DNA from: Acidimicrobiaceae bacterium
GTDB lineage: Bacteria > Actinomycetota > Acidimicrobiia > Acidimicrobiales > RAAP-2
Assembly: GCA_003138815.1 (NCBI GenBank)
Contig: PLHD01000010.1
Location: 62,308-126,307, forward strand
DNA: 64,000 nt
Direction: 5' to 3'
The notes beneath the pieces are model-generated. The model was given only the letters and a program-made list of their open reading frames with translations. It was not told the DNA's origin and did not search any database. Shown here in pieces: positions 32,790 through 41,522 of the stretch. Position numbers and translations under genes: made by a program. Positions within the stretch are counted from its first letter, which is position 1. Each line of letters starts with the position of its first letter.

Positions 32790-34141
32790 CTCGACGGCTG
32801 CGTGCCCAGCGCAATGTGCAGGGTGAGGTGCTTGGTGCCGCGCACGATCAGCAGGGTGATCCGGTCGCCCGGGTGCATACCCGATAGCACGCTTGTGAGG
32901 TCCTGAGCGCCGCTGATGGTGGTTCCGTTGATGCCGATGATGACGTCACCCTGCTTGACGCCGCCGGTCGCCGCGCCCGTTCCGGCGATGACGCTCATGA
33001 CCACCGCGCCGGTGGAGAGGCTAAAGCCGTACTCCGCCTGGAGCGCAGGGGTATTCGACATAATCTCGACCCCGATGAACGCGTGGTGGTTCACCACGCT
33101 CTCGCCGGCCATCAGCGACTTGAGGAGTGACTGTACTGTTGCGGCGGGAATGGCAAAGCCGATGTTCTGAGCACTCGTGCCGTCGGGCAGCGTGCCGGCG
33201 ACGGCGGTGTTCATCCCGATGACGTCACCCTCCGAGTCGAGCAGCGGCCCTCCCGAGTTGCCGGGGTTGATCGCCGCGTCGGTCTGGATCATGTTGTTGA
33301 GGGTCTCGGTGGTGGTGCTGGTGCCGGCCGTCACGGTGCGGCCCAGCGCCGAGACGATCCCCTGGGTCACCGTCGGCGTGCCGGCGGCGAGGCCGAGCGC
33401 GTTGCCTATCGCGACCACGGCATCACCGGCCACGAGCGCGTTGGAGTTGCCGAACGTGATCGTGGGGAGCTTCGACGCTCCGTTGATTCGAATGAGAGCG
33501 ACGTCATCGATGGGATTGGTCCCGACCAGCGTGGCCGGGAGGCTCTTGGTGGACCCCGAGCGTGTCACGGTGATCGTGCCGCCGCCGACTGCCGCGGCGA
33601 TCACGTGGTTGTTGGTGATTACGAGACCAGCTTTCGTGATGATCATGCCGGTGCCCTGGTCCTCGGATCCCCCGCCGGTGACGTCGATGGAGACGACTGA
33701 AGGCAGCAGCTTCTGCACGAGGGCAGGAATGCTCATTCCGCTGGGCAGGACCGCCGCGCCCGGTGCGTTGGTGACGGCGTTGATCGTCACGCCACCGGGG
33801 CCGCTCGAGGACGGGGCCGCGTAGTGCCCGGCGAGCCCGCCGACCAAGGCCGCGATTAGTAGCAAAGAAATACGTCCTGACCAGGGAATCCGCGAAGGAC
33901 GACCTTGAGAGGAGAGCGGCGTTGCGTCTACCATCGGCGCAGCGGAATCATGGACCGCCGACTCCTGCTCCGCCTCGTGGGCACTCCCCTGGTCTGCGCC
34001 CGACCAGTGCGGCGTCGCGCTCAACTGCCGGTCGCCTTCCAGCGACACCTCGGGAGGGTGGACCTCGTGGACCGAGTCCGATATTTCAGAGGATTCCACT
34101 TGGGGCGTGCTGTCAGGGCTCTCAATTGGGATATCGCTCAC
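32786..34141 (-). CDS. HtrA/DegP-type serine protease with PDZ domain
   Basis: 451 residues. An acidic cytoplasmic N-terminus (1-88), one membrane helix (91-108), a trypsin-like domain (about 135-335) with H179 (TNNHV), D213 (IDDVALI) and S296 (NPGNSGGP), and one PDZ domain (about 345-445). It is an envelope protease/chaperone that degrades misfolded exported proteins. Start: minus-strand TAATAT (34153-34148), exactly six bases before GTG. Convergent with the SDR gene, sharing four bases at the stops. Confidence 0.92.
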   Translation of the reverse strand: MSDIPIESPDSTPQVESSEISDSVHEVHPPEVSLEGDRQLSATPHWSGADQGSAHEAEQESAVHDSAAPMVDATPLSSQGRPSRIPWSGRISLLLIAALVGGLAGHYAAPSSSGPGGVTINAVTNAPGAAVLPSGMSIPALVQKLLPSVVSIDVTGGGSEDQGTGMIITKAGLVITNNHVIAAAVGGGTITVTRSGSTKSLPATLVGTNPIDDVALIRINGASKLPTITFGNSNALVAGDAVVAIGNALGLAAGTPTVTQGIVSALGRTVTAGTSTTTETLNNMIQTDAAINPGNSGGPLLDSEGDVIGMNTAVAGTLPDGTSAQNIGFAIPAATVQSLLKSLMAGESVVNHHAFIGVEIMSNTPALQAEYGFSLSTGAVVMSVIAGTGAATGGVKQGDVIIGINGTTISGAQDLTSVLSGMHPGDRITLLIVRGTKHLTLHIALGTQPSS

Positions 34142-34226
34142 GACGACATATTAGGTCCCCAACGTAAATTTGATCTAAATGTGCGTGAAATTTCTCGCCG
34201 TAGCCCAGCGACTAGATTGGAAACCT

Positions 34227-35645
34227 ATGTCTCGCCGAATTGAGATCGAAATCACTAGCCTGCAGGGCGACGTCGCAACGTGGCGCGCCGCGGGCGCAAA
34301 ACTCCCTAAGGGAGTGCTCAGCGCATCCCTGGTGCCCGGAGGCCCGGTCGTGGGCAACGTGTATCGGGCCGATATCGAACAGATGATGGAGGGCATCGAG
34401 ATCCTCTCGGTGATGGCGCCCAAGACCGCGTCTCCCCTCGACCCCCGCAACGAACGCATCGAACTCATTCCGACCGTCAAGACCGGCCCGGACGTGATCG
34501 TGACCTACGCGCCCAAGGGACGGGGCGGCGCGCGCCGTGACGGCGAGCGACGAGACGGCGAAGGCCGCCGTGACGGCGCCAAGCGCCCCTCCAGTCGTCC
34601 GGCTTCGAAGGATCGCCCCGCCTCGGCGGACCGACCCGATCGCGGGCCCCGCGCCGAAGGCACCGAGCGCGGACCACGTCCAGAGCGAACCGAGCGCGGA
34701 CCACGCGCCGAAGGCACCGAGCGCGGACCGCGTCCAGAGCGAACCGAGCGCGGACCACGCAGTGATAGCGCCGGACGCGGCGGACCACGCGTCGAGACCG
34801 GACGCGGCGGACCTCGCAGCGAGCACGCCGGGCGCACTGGCCGACCAGGCCGAGGCGAGCGTCCCAACGGGCCCACCCAGCCGCCGATGACGACGACCCA
34901 TCGCAACGCACTCCTCGCCACCCTCTCTCCAGAGCAGTTGCCCGTCGCCGAGCAGCTGCTGCGCGGCGGCATGCCTGCCGTTCGTGCGGCCGTCGCCGAG
35001 CAGAATAAGAACGCCACCGCCCAGGGCCGCACGACCATTGATCCGGCGACCATTGACCGGATCGCGGAAGACCTGCTCGGCAGGACGACTCTGGCGCTCT
35101 GGAAGGACCGCGCGTCCGGCGCCGTCGGTGCCGGGAAGGAACTTCGTCTGAGGGACCTGCGCGCCGTCGTGACGTCGGCCAAGACCGTCTCGTTGGACGA
35201 GGAGTCACGCGCCCAGCTGAAGGAACTGCAGGCGGCGTTGACGATGCGTCTCGAAGCGCTGCGGGTCCAGTGGAACGAGCGCCTCGAGACCGCCATCAGC
35301 TCCAAGAACGTTCCCGAGGCTCTGCGACTGGTGGCGAGTCCGCCGGACATGTCGACCCGCGTCAGCGGCGAGATGGCGACCCGGGTCGTCGCCTTGACCT
35401 CTGAGGCCCTCACGGGTGAGCAGGACGTCGCTCTGTGGAAGGAAATCGTGACCTTGGCGGTCGACACGTCGATTCGTCGAAACGTGAAGCCGCAAGGCAT
35501 CCCGGCCGACGAGTCCTGCAAAGCTCTCGCGGTCAAGAACGCAGGAGCCATACCCGAACTGGCGAAGCTCTTGGGCATGAAAGTGCCACCGCCACCGCCT
35601 CCGACGCGACCGCCGCGTCGTGCGGTTACTCGCCGCGCATCGTAA
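34227..35645 (+). CDS. Unknown protein with central Arg/Gly repeat region (DUF349-like helical C-terminus possible)
   Basis: 472 residues in three parts. Residues 1-100 are a compact domain (RRIEIEITSLQGDVATWRAAGAK...). Residues 105-225 are low-complexity Arg/Gly/Glu with an 18-residue unit repeated twice (GPRAEGTERGPRPERTER). Residues 230-472 are helical and charged (RTTLALWKDRASG, LRDLRAVVTSAKTV, AALTMRLEALRVQW), reminiscent of RNA-associated DUF349-type helices, ending in a Pro/Arg tail. RNA binding is a guess from composition. ATG 34227 is chosen: TAGATT (34213-34218) lies eight bases upstream. The 3' end overlaps the convergent GNAT gene by 20 bases. Confidence 0.65.
   Translation: MSRRIEIEITSLQGDVATWRAAGAKLPKGVLSASLVPGGPVVGNVYRADIEQMMEGIEILSVMAPKTASPLDPRNERIELIPTVKTGPDVIVTYAPKGRGGARRDGERRDGEGRRDGAKRPSSRPASKDRPASADRPDRGPRAEGTERGPRPERTERGPRAEGTERGPRPERTERGPRSDSAGRGGPRVETGRGGPRSEHAGRTGRPGRGERPNGPTQPPMTTTHRNALLATLSPEQLPVAEQLLRGGMPAVRAAVAEQNKNATAQGRTTIDPATIDRIAEDLLGRTTLALWKDRASGAVGAGKELRLRDLRAVVTSAKTVSLDEESRAQLKELQAALTMRLEALRVQWNERLETAISSKNVPEALRLVASPPDMSTRVSGEMATRVVALTSEALTGEQDVALWKEIVTLAVDTSIRRNVKPQGIPADESCKALAVKNAGAIPELAKLLGMKVPPPPPPTRPPRRAVTRRAS
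34647..34760 (+). repeat. 54-bp tandem duplication coding for Arg-rich repeats
   Basis: A 54-base unit beginning GCGCCGAAGGCACCGAGCGC and continuing through CGTCCAGAGCGAACCGAGCGC appears twice in tandem, with a third partial unit. It encodes GPRAEGTERGPRPERTER. The TPR protein near the start of the window has a comparable but unrelated Arg-rich repeat region. Confidence 0.8.
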
Positions 35646-36039
35646 GAAGCCGCGCCTTCCAGCCAACGGACTCGTAGAGCGACTTGGTCGCCCTGTCCCC
35701 CGGCAGCGCGAGGCCGTCGACGGGAGGGTTGTCGCTGCGAGCGAGCGTGGTCAGAATTGCGCGAGCGATTCCCTGGCGTCGATGCGCGCGATCAACGTGC
35801 AGCAGCTCGATGAGGCCGCCGCGGCAGAGGGCGAAACCCAGGAGCGCGCCGTGCTCGTCGCGGGCCACCCACACATCGCGTGCCGCTACCAGCTGCTCGG
35901 CTCGCTCGTCATCGGACTGACCCTCGCGAATCGATTCGACGACCTCTCGCCCGCCGCGCCACTTGACCGTCTCGCCGAGCGCCCGGTTCCACAGGACCAG
36001 GAAGTCGGGCGTGGCTTGCGTGGCGACGCTCACGATCAC
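35626..36039 (-). CDS. GNAT-family N-acetyltransferase
   Basis: 137 residues. The acetyl-CoA-binding motif is HVDRAHRRQGIARAIL (RxxGxA form) with preceding strand LIELLHV, and the C-terminal SLYESVGWKARL is the usual final GNAT motif. Substrate unknown. GTG 36039 is chosen because it lies just after the DUF4193 gene stop on the same strand; upstream codons in frame lie in that gene. Probably cotranscribed with DUF4193. Confidence 0.8.
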   Translation of the reverse strand: MIVSVATQATPDFLVLWNRALGETVKWRGGREVVESIREGQSDDERAEQLVAARDVWVARDEHGALLGFALCRGGLIELLHVDRAHRRQGIARAILTTLARSDNPPVDGLALPGDRATKSLYESVGWKARLLTMRGE

Positions 36040-36065
36040 GCGTGACGTTCCGTGGCGACTAGCGG

Positions 36066-36482
36066 TCACACACAGTCGCGGCAGAGCGTCTTGGCGCGGT
36101 TCGCGAGCTGACTCGTCTTCTTCAGGAGCCGGCACGAGGAGCAGCGGAACTCGTCGTCCTGCTTGGGCAGGATGGTCTCGGCCGCGTCGACGGTGGTGTC
36201 GACCTCGCCGATGATCTCGTCGTCGTCTTCGGGGGTGCTGGTGCGACGGATGGTCTCGGCCAGGACCTCGTCCAGGGCCAACTCGACGTCGGCGTCGTCG
36301 GGGACGTCCTCCTCCTCTTCGGGCACCGCGACCTCGACGAGGACCTCCTCGTCGTCGACCTCGATCACGTCGTCGCCCTCGGCATCGGCGTCTACGAGCT
36401 CTTCCTCGATAACAATTTCCTCGTCGAAGCCCTCCGCGAGCTCTTCCTCGTCGAACGCTTCATCTCTGTCGCCATCACTCAT
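36066..36482 (-). CDS. DUF4193 family zinc-ribbon protein
   Basis: 138 residues. A very acidic N-terminal region (over half Asp/Glu in residues 1-75) precedes a C-terminal zinc ribbon with FRCSSCRLLKKTSQLA and LCRDCV. DUF4193 is an actinobacterial family of unknown function. The start at ATG 36482 has an AAGGA ribosome site, and a -10 TACAAT about 25 bases upstream, so this mRNA has a leader. The GNAT gene follows. Confidence 0.82.
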   Translation of the reverse strand: MSDGDRDEAFDEEELAEGFDEEIVIEEELVDADAEGDDVIEVDDEEVLVEVAVPEEEEDVPDDADVELALDEVLAETIRRTSTPEDDDEIIGEVDTTVDAAETILPKQDDEFRCSSCRLLKKTSQLANRAKTLCRDCV

Positions 36483-36573
36483 CTTCAAATTCCTTCTTAG
36501 TAGCGCAGGCATTGTAGGCCGATTTGACCGACCGCCAAGCATATTTGCCCCAAAGAGTGACTAAATACCTTTT

Positions 36574-38184
36574 TTATTCCCGATTGAGGCGATTTCGCTC
36601 CGATGCGCGCTCGGCTTCGAGCCTCTCCAGGTCGGTGTCGGAAAAGTCCACGAACCGCATGGCGCCGGCGATCGCTGCGTGGCCGGCCTCGTCGCGGATG
36701 AGCCTCGCCATCTCGTGGGCCACGCGGCGGTAGCTGGGGTGACCCTGGGGGCCCGATCGCAGCTCGATCAGGTGCATGGCCTCGCGGGCGTTCATCTGCA
36801 TGACGTAGCGGATCCGGTAGGCCAGCGCCACGACGTATTGGCTCTGCTCGGGGAACTCGGTGCGCATGTCGACGAACAGCTCGCCCGACCGGGCCAGCGA
36901 CTCCTCGTAGCGCGCGGCCAGGCCGGCCTCGCGGATGACCTCGGGCACGTCGTAGCCGAGTTCCACGGTCAGCGGCTGCCATTCGATGGTGAGCATCCGA
37001 TGTCGCTGCAGATCCCGGAAGGCCCCGTAGTCGGTCACGAGCTCGAAGCGGTAGTCGGTGCGCTCGAACGCCCGACCCGGTCGGTGGCGGCGGTTCGTGC
37101 GCTCGCCCACGTAGGTGGACAGCAGCGCGCCGCGCTGCGCGCCATCCATCGCCGCGACGCGCGCCACCGCCTCGTCGTTCGACATCGAGGAGTTCCCGAA
37201 GACGATCGCCTCCAGCACTCGCTGCTCACCCTGGGCGTCGTAGGCGACGAGGCGCACGTGCTCGCCCGGCTCGCCGGCGGCGACGTCGGGCCACATCGAC
37301 TCGATGAGGCGGTGCGTGGCGATCTTGGTGCTGGCGAGGTAGTGGCTCCACGCCACTCCCCTTTCGGCGACCTCCACGCGCTTCAGGAACGAAGGGATGA
37401 CCTTGACCAGTTCGTCCAGCATCATGGTGGCGTACTCGCGCACCTCGGGCAGCGGGTGGGCGCGCATGCGCAGCAGCAGTGCCTCGTAGGCCTGGCCCGA
37501 GGCGTAGATGCCAAGGTTGGAGAGGGCGCTGGCGGGTAGCAGTCCCCGCACGGCATCGAGGGCCTTGGCCCGGATGGCCTGACGGTAGACGAAGTCGGTG
37601 TCGTCGGGGGTCTTCGGGAACTTCTTGGCCAGCCAGTCAGTCAGCTCGGGCAGCAGCTCGGCGTACGTATCGAACATCCGGTCCATCTCGCCGATGTAGC
37701 GGGCGCCGAAGCGCGATTCCAGGACGTCGTTGTCGCGGTAGAAGCGGTAGTGTCCGTTGCCGAGGCGCCGGTCGTAGCCGAGGTAACGGGTCGACTGCTC
37801 CAGGTAGCTCATCAGGCGGCCCCGTTCGAGCACCTTGGTGAGGACGTTGCTCGCCTGCTCGCAGGCCAGGTGCACGCCGCCGAGCTGAGCGACGGAGTCG
37901 TCGCCGTACTCGTAGAAGATCCGCTGGTAGAGCTCGTCGGCCCGGTCCAGGCCAACCGTCGCGTCGATGCTCGCGTCGCCGGTCAGGTCGAGGTCGCCCA
38001 CGAACTCGTCCAGGAACAGCCGCCGCAGGCTCTTCGAGGAGCGTGAATATCGTGCGAAGAGGGCCCCCTTCACCACTTCGGGCAGGTTCACCAGGGCGAA
38101 GACGGGACCTTCGAGATTCGTGAAGTAGCGCCGAAGCACGGCCACCTCAGCATCGGTGAACTCTTCGGCGACGTAGGGGTGCAT
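36574..38184 (-). CDS. Double-domain ThyX-like protein (FAD-dependent thymidylate synthase homolog)
   Basis: 536 residues, about twice the length of ThyX. Each half has ThyX features: the N-half has RGRLMSYLEQSTRYLGYD near residue 120, and the C-half has LQRHRMLTIEWQPLTVELGYD near 385, with MNAREAMHLIELRSGPQGHPSYR near 470. The ThyX motif RHRxxSxxxQSxR is split: the first half keeps S...QSxR but has RGR, the second keeps RHR but lacks the serine and SxR. ThyX methylates dUMP with FAD and methylene-THF. Whether this double protein does so is unknown. It lies 12 bases after the helicase gene. Confidence 0.8.
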   Translation of the reverse strand: MHPYVAEEFTDAEVAVLRRYFTNLEGPVFALVNLPEVVKGALFARYSRSSKSLRRLFLDEFVGDLDLTGDASIDATVGLDRADELYQRIFYEYGDDSVAQLGGVHLACEQASNVLTKVLERGRLMSYLEQSTRYLGYDRRLGNGHYRFYRDNDVLESRFGARYIGEMDRMFDTYAELLPELTDWLAKKFPKTPDDTDFVYRQAIRAKALDAVRGLLPASALSNLGIYASGQAYEALLLRMRAHPLPEVREYATMMLDELVKVIPSFLKRVEVAERGVAWSHYLASTKIATHRLIESMWPDVAAGEPGEHVRLVAYDAQGEQRVLEAIVFGNSSMSNDEAVARVAAMDGAQRGALLSTYVGERTNRRHRPGRAFERTDYRFELVTDYGAFRDLQRHRMLTIEWQPLTVELGYDVPEVIREAGLAARYEESLARSGELFVDMRTEFPEQSQYVVALAYRIRYVMQMNAREAMHLIELRSGPQGHPSYRRVAHEMARLIRDEAGHAAIAGAMRFVDFSDTDLERLEAERASERNRLNRE

Positions 38185-38196
38185 GGAGTTACGAGA

Positions 38197-40338
38197 TTAG
38201 AGCGGAAACTGGTCGCGCGGGTGGACGCTGGAGGCGCCCGCCACGACGCTGCGCAGGACCGCCTCGCGGGCCTCTCCGGCGATGGCGGCCACCTCGGTCA
38301 GGTGGCTCATCCGCGAGAGCTGCTCGCAAAGATCGGCCACCTGCTTGGCGTTTCGCACGAAATCCCCTGGTGAAGTCTGGCCGACCTCCACGTCGGCCAG
38401 GTCCAGGACGGTGCTCAGCGACGCCCCCCTCGCCCAGGCCGCGATGGTGGTGGCGAACTTGCCGTCGGGTTCTTTGGCGTGGGGCACCCCGAAGCGGTCC
38501 TCGACCTCTCGAATCGTGGCCGCGGTGACCGTGATCGCGCGCAGGCGCTCGTTGATGCTCCCGCGACGCTCCTGGCCCAGGCGGTCGTTGAGCGACCGGC
38601 GCTTCTTCGTGGTGACCTGCTTGGCGGCGTTCGAGGTACGAGACGCCCGCTTGGACTCGAAGACGAAGCACGACAGCAGACCGGCCAGCTGGGCGGCCTC
38701 GAGGCCCTCGAACGCCCCCGAGGTAATCGACTCGGCGATCAGCAGGTCGCACTCGTGGTAGATCGACCGCAGCAGCTGGCCCTGGCGGTTGAGCGTCCAG
38801 CCCTCGGCGTAGCCGAGCTCCTCGAGCACGCGGTGGCGCGCGACCATCTGCTCGCCGAGTGGCCGCTTGGAACCGGCGGGACGCCGGTCGGTCTCGAACT
38901 GGGCGTAGGAACGCTGCACCACCTCGAGGGCGGTGTCGAACTTGAAGTGATTGATCAGGTTCGCCGTGAAGTTGTAGGTGGGCCGAAACGAGGAGTGCAG
39001 GTCCGACGGGGCCGCGAGGGCGACCCGTCCCACGTCGTGCAGGGCGACCTCGTTGGCGAAGCAGACGATCGCGTGGCCCTCGTCGTCGAGGCCTCGGCGA
39101 CCCGCCCGTCCGGTCATCTGGGAGAACTCGCCGCTGGTCAGGAACTTGCGCCCGGCGTCGGAGTACTTGGAGAACCTCTCGAGGGCCACCGAGCGCGCCG
39201 GCATGTTGACTCCGAGCGCCAGGGTCTCGGTGGCGAAGACGACCGCGAGGAGGTTGCGCTCGAAGCAGATCTCGACGATCTCTCGAAAGGCCGGCACCAT
39301 CCCGGCGTGGTGGGCGGACAGCCCTCGTCGCAGGCAGTCGATGAAGTCGGCGTACTCCAGCGCCTGGAGGTCGTCGTCGGTGAATCCCGTCAGCCGCGAC
39401 AGCGCTATCGACTCGATCTCGCGGCGCTGCTCGGGGGTGGTGAAGAGCAGGCCGTCGCGGCGGCACTGGTGCATGGCGTCGTCGCAGGCCGCGCGAGAGA
39501 AGATGAAGACGATGACCGGCAGCAGGTCGTCGCGCTCGAGCGCCAGGAGCAACTCGCTGCGCCGGGGCGCGCGAAACGGCGGCGGCGGGGCGCTGGACTT
39601 CGGGCCCTGCCACCTCGGGCCCGGACGGAACCGCCGGGTGGCCTTCATCATGTTGTCGATGCGGCGCGAATCGTCCGACAGCCGCTGGCCGTCGAGCAGG
39701 TCCAGGATGTCGGCGCTGGTGTGGCCGCGCTTCACGACGGCGAGGTGGTTGTGCAGCTCGATCGGGCGGTTCTCCTCGACGACGATGCTGGTGGGCCCGC
39801 GCACGGCCGCGAACCACTCCCCCACGAACTTGGCGTTGCCGATGGTGGCCGAGAGCGCCACGAACCTCACCGCGGGAGGCGTCAGGATGAGGACCTCCTC
39901 CCAGACGCCGCCGCGGAACGGGTCCTGGAGATAGTGCACCTCGTCGAGCACCACTAGCCCCAGCGTCATCAGCTGCTGGGACTCGGTGAGCAGCATGTTG
40001 CGCAGCACCTCGGTGGTCATCACGATGATGTCGGCGTCGCGGTTGAACGAAATGTCCCCGGTCAGCAGCCCCACGCGCTGCTCGCCGAACAGCGCGCTCA
40101 GCTCGTGGAACTTCTGGTTCGACAGGGCCTTGAGCGGCGTCGTGTAGAAGGCGCGCTCGCCGCGCTCGAGGACGCGCCCGATGGCGTAGTTCGCGATCAG
40201 CGTCTTGCCCGAACCGGTAGGGGCGCTGACCAGCACGTTCACGTGCTGGTCGATGGCCTCGATGGCGTCGATCTGGAAGTCGTCGGGACCGAACCCGAGG
40301 GCGTCAATGAACTGGGTGCGGTAGTCGCTGATGGTCAT
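38197..40338 (-). CDS. Ski2-like DEAD/DEAH-box helicase
   Basis: 713 residues. Helicase motifs in order: Q-motif region FGPDDFQIDAI, Walker A SAPTGSGKT, LSNQKF, DEVHY (motif II), SATIGN (III), VIFIFSR, FATETLALGVNMPAR (V) and QMTGRAGRRG (VI), followed by a long helical C-terminal domain as in Ski2/Mtr4-related bacterial helicases (HelY type). Probably RNA unwinding or turnover. ATG 40338 overlaps the tatC stop (ATGA) and is preferred to an upstream in-frame codon inside tatC. Confidence 0.88.
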   Translation of the reverse strand: MTISDYRTQFIDALGFGPDDFQIDAIEAIDQHVNVLVSAPTGSGKTLIANYAIGRVLERGERAFYTTPLKALSNQKFHELSALFGEQRVGLLTGDISFNRDADIIVMTTEVLRNMLLTESQQLMTLGLVVLDEVHYLQDPFRGGVWEEVLILTPPAVRFVALSATIGNAKFVGEWFAAVRGPTSIVVEENRPIELHNHLAVVKRGHTSADILDLLDGQRLSDDSRRIDNMMKATRRFRPGPRWQGPKSSAPPPPFRAPRRSELLLALERDDLLPVIVFIFSRAACDDAMHQCRRDGLLFTTPEQRREIESIALSRLTGFTDDDLQALEYADFIDCLRRGLSAHHAGMVPAFREIVEICFERNLLAVVFATETLALGVNMPARSVALERFSKYSDAGRKFLTSGEFSQMTGRAGRRGLDDEGHAIVCFANEVALHDVGRVALAAPSDLHSSFRPTYNFTANLINHFKFDTALEVVQRSYAQFETDRRPAGSKRPLGEQMVARHRVLEELGYAEGWTLNRQGQLLRSIYHECDLLIAESITSGAFEGLEAAQLAGLLSCFVFESKRASRTSNAAKQVTTKKRRSLNDRLGQERRGSINERLRAITVTAATIREVEDRFGVPHAKEPDGKFATTIAAWARGASLSTVLDLADVEVGQTSPGDFVRNAKQVADLCEQLSRMSHLTEVAAIAGEAREAVLRSVVAGASSVHPRDQFPL

Positions 40339-41063
40339 TTCTTGCACAGCTTGCCGACGCCGATGGCCATGAAGTAGAAGATGGTCAGCGGGACTGCGAG
40401 GGCCAGCATCGAAAGGGGGTCACCGCTCGGAGTGAACACGGCCGCCGCGACGGTGATCGCGATGATGGCGTAACGCCACGATCTGAGCAGCTGCTTGGGC
40501 GTCACGATCCCCGCCAGTTCGAGGGCGACTAGGACGACGGGGAACTCGAAGGTCAAGCCGAAGATGAACATCATCAGCATGAAGAGGCTGAGGTACTGGT
40601 TGGGGTTGTAGAAGGTGACCAGCTCCTTGCCGCCGATGGACTCCAGGAAGCGGATCGCGTGGCCGAAGCTGTAGTACGCGATGGCAACGCCGGCCGCGAA
40701 GAAGAGTATCGACGAGCTGACGAAGGGAATGGCGTACTTGCGCTCGCGGGCCTTCATCCCCGGGGTGATGAATCGCCAGCACTGCCACAGGAGCACGGGC
40801 AACGAGAAGAAGAAGCCCCCGTAGAAGGCGATCTTGACGCGAAGCGTCAGCCCGTCGAGCGGGTTGGTGACCAGGAAGGTGCAGCGCTTGGGAGTGGCGC
40901 GGCAGTAGGGCTCCTGGAGCAGGTGCAGGATGTTCGGATAGAAGATGAACGAGAGGACCGCGAGCGCGAGCACCGTGGCCGTCGAGACGAAGAACCGGTA
41001 GCGAGCCTCGGCCAGGTGCTCGGCCAAGGTCATGCCGGTCGCGGCTTTTCGGAATCTAGACAC
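40335..41063 (-). CDS. tatC: Sec-independent protein translocase TatC
   Basis: 242 residues with six membrane helices. MTLAEHLAEARYRFF at the N-terminus and the periplasmic loop and helix FYGGFFFSLPVLLWQCWRFITPG are TatC hallmarks. It forms the twin-arginine signal receptor with TatA/B. GTG 41063 is used (an ATG lies ten codons further in); GGGGAT in the spacer after the tatA/B stop serves as SD. Cotranscribed with tatA/B upstream and the helicase downstream. Confidence 0.95.
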   Translation of the reverse strand: MSRFRKAATGMTLAEHLAEARYRFFVSTATVLALAVLSFIFYPNILHLLQEPYCRATPKRCTFLVTNPLDGLTLRVKIAFYGGFFFSLPVLLWQCWRFITPGMKARERKYAIPFVSSSILFFAAGVAIAYYSFGHAIRFLESIGGKELVTFYNPNQYLSLFMLMMFIFGLTFEFPVVLVALELAGIVTPKQLLRSWRYAIIAITVAAAVFTPSGDPLSMLALAVPLTIFYFMAIGVGKLCKK

Positions 41064-41070
41064 TGATCCC

Positions 41071-41487
41071 CTAGTTCAGAGAGGGGTCGGGCGGTGGGGG
41101 CGCGTAGTCCGTTCGCACGGACAGCGGTGGCGGCGGCGGCCCGGGAGGGAGGGGGCCGGGCGGACTCTCGCCAGTCTCATCGTCGGTCACCGGGGGCTCG
41201 GGCGCGTCAGTGCTCGCCTGAGCCGCCACCGCGTCGCGGGCCTCGGCCATGTTGGCCAGCTGGTTGAGCATGTTCACGGGGCTGCGCGCGATGCGTACGA
41301 GGTCGCTCGAACTGGGCAGATCGGGGATCGCCTCGCGGACCTCGGCTTCGACCTTCTCCTGGAGCTGCTTGAAGGCCCTCCAAGTCGAACCCAGTTTGTG
41401 GGCAACCTCCGGGAGCTTGTCTGGCCCTAGCAATAACAACGCCACGGCGACAACCACCATGATCTTTATTGGGCTAAGACTGAGCAC
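41071..41487 (-). CDS. TatA/TatB family twin-arginine translocase subunit
   Basis: 138 residues. One N-terminal helix (residues 6-20, KIMVVVAVALLLLGP) is followed by the conserved PDKLPEVAHKLGS and an amphipathic helix (WRAFKQLQEKVEAEVREA), then an acidic, Pro-rich tail. The long tail and Glu-rich second helix lean towards TatB, but a single TatA/B protein serving both roles is common in related bacteria. GTG 41487 is fixed by minus-strand TACAAT (41499-41494), exactly six bases before it. Confidence 0.88.
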   Translation of the reverse strand: MLSLSPIKIMVVVAVALLLLGPDKLPEVAHKLGSTWRAFKQLQEKVEAEVREAIPDLPSSSDLVRIARSPVNMLNQLANMAEARDAVAAQASTDAPEPPVTDDETGESPPGPLPPGPPPPPLSVRTDYAPPPPDPSLN

Positions 41488-41499
41488 GCTCCCATTGTA
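41488..41499 (-). promoter_or_regulatory. -10 box of the tat operon
   Basis: TACAAT on the minus strand at 41499-41494, one mismatch from consensus, six bases before the GTG of tatA/B. GGGAG in the spacer could also aid ribosome binding if transcription begins further upstream. Confidence 0.6.
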
Positions 41500-41522
41500 G
41501 GTGGGGTTGGTGGGCGGACTGC

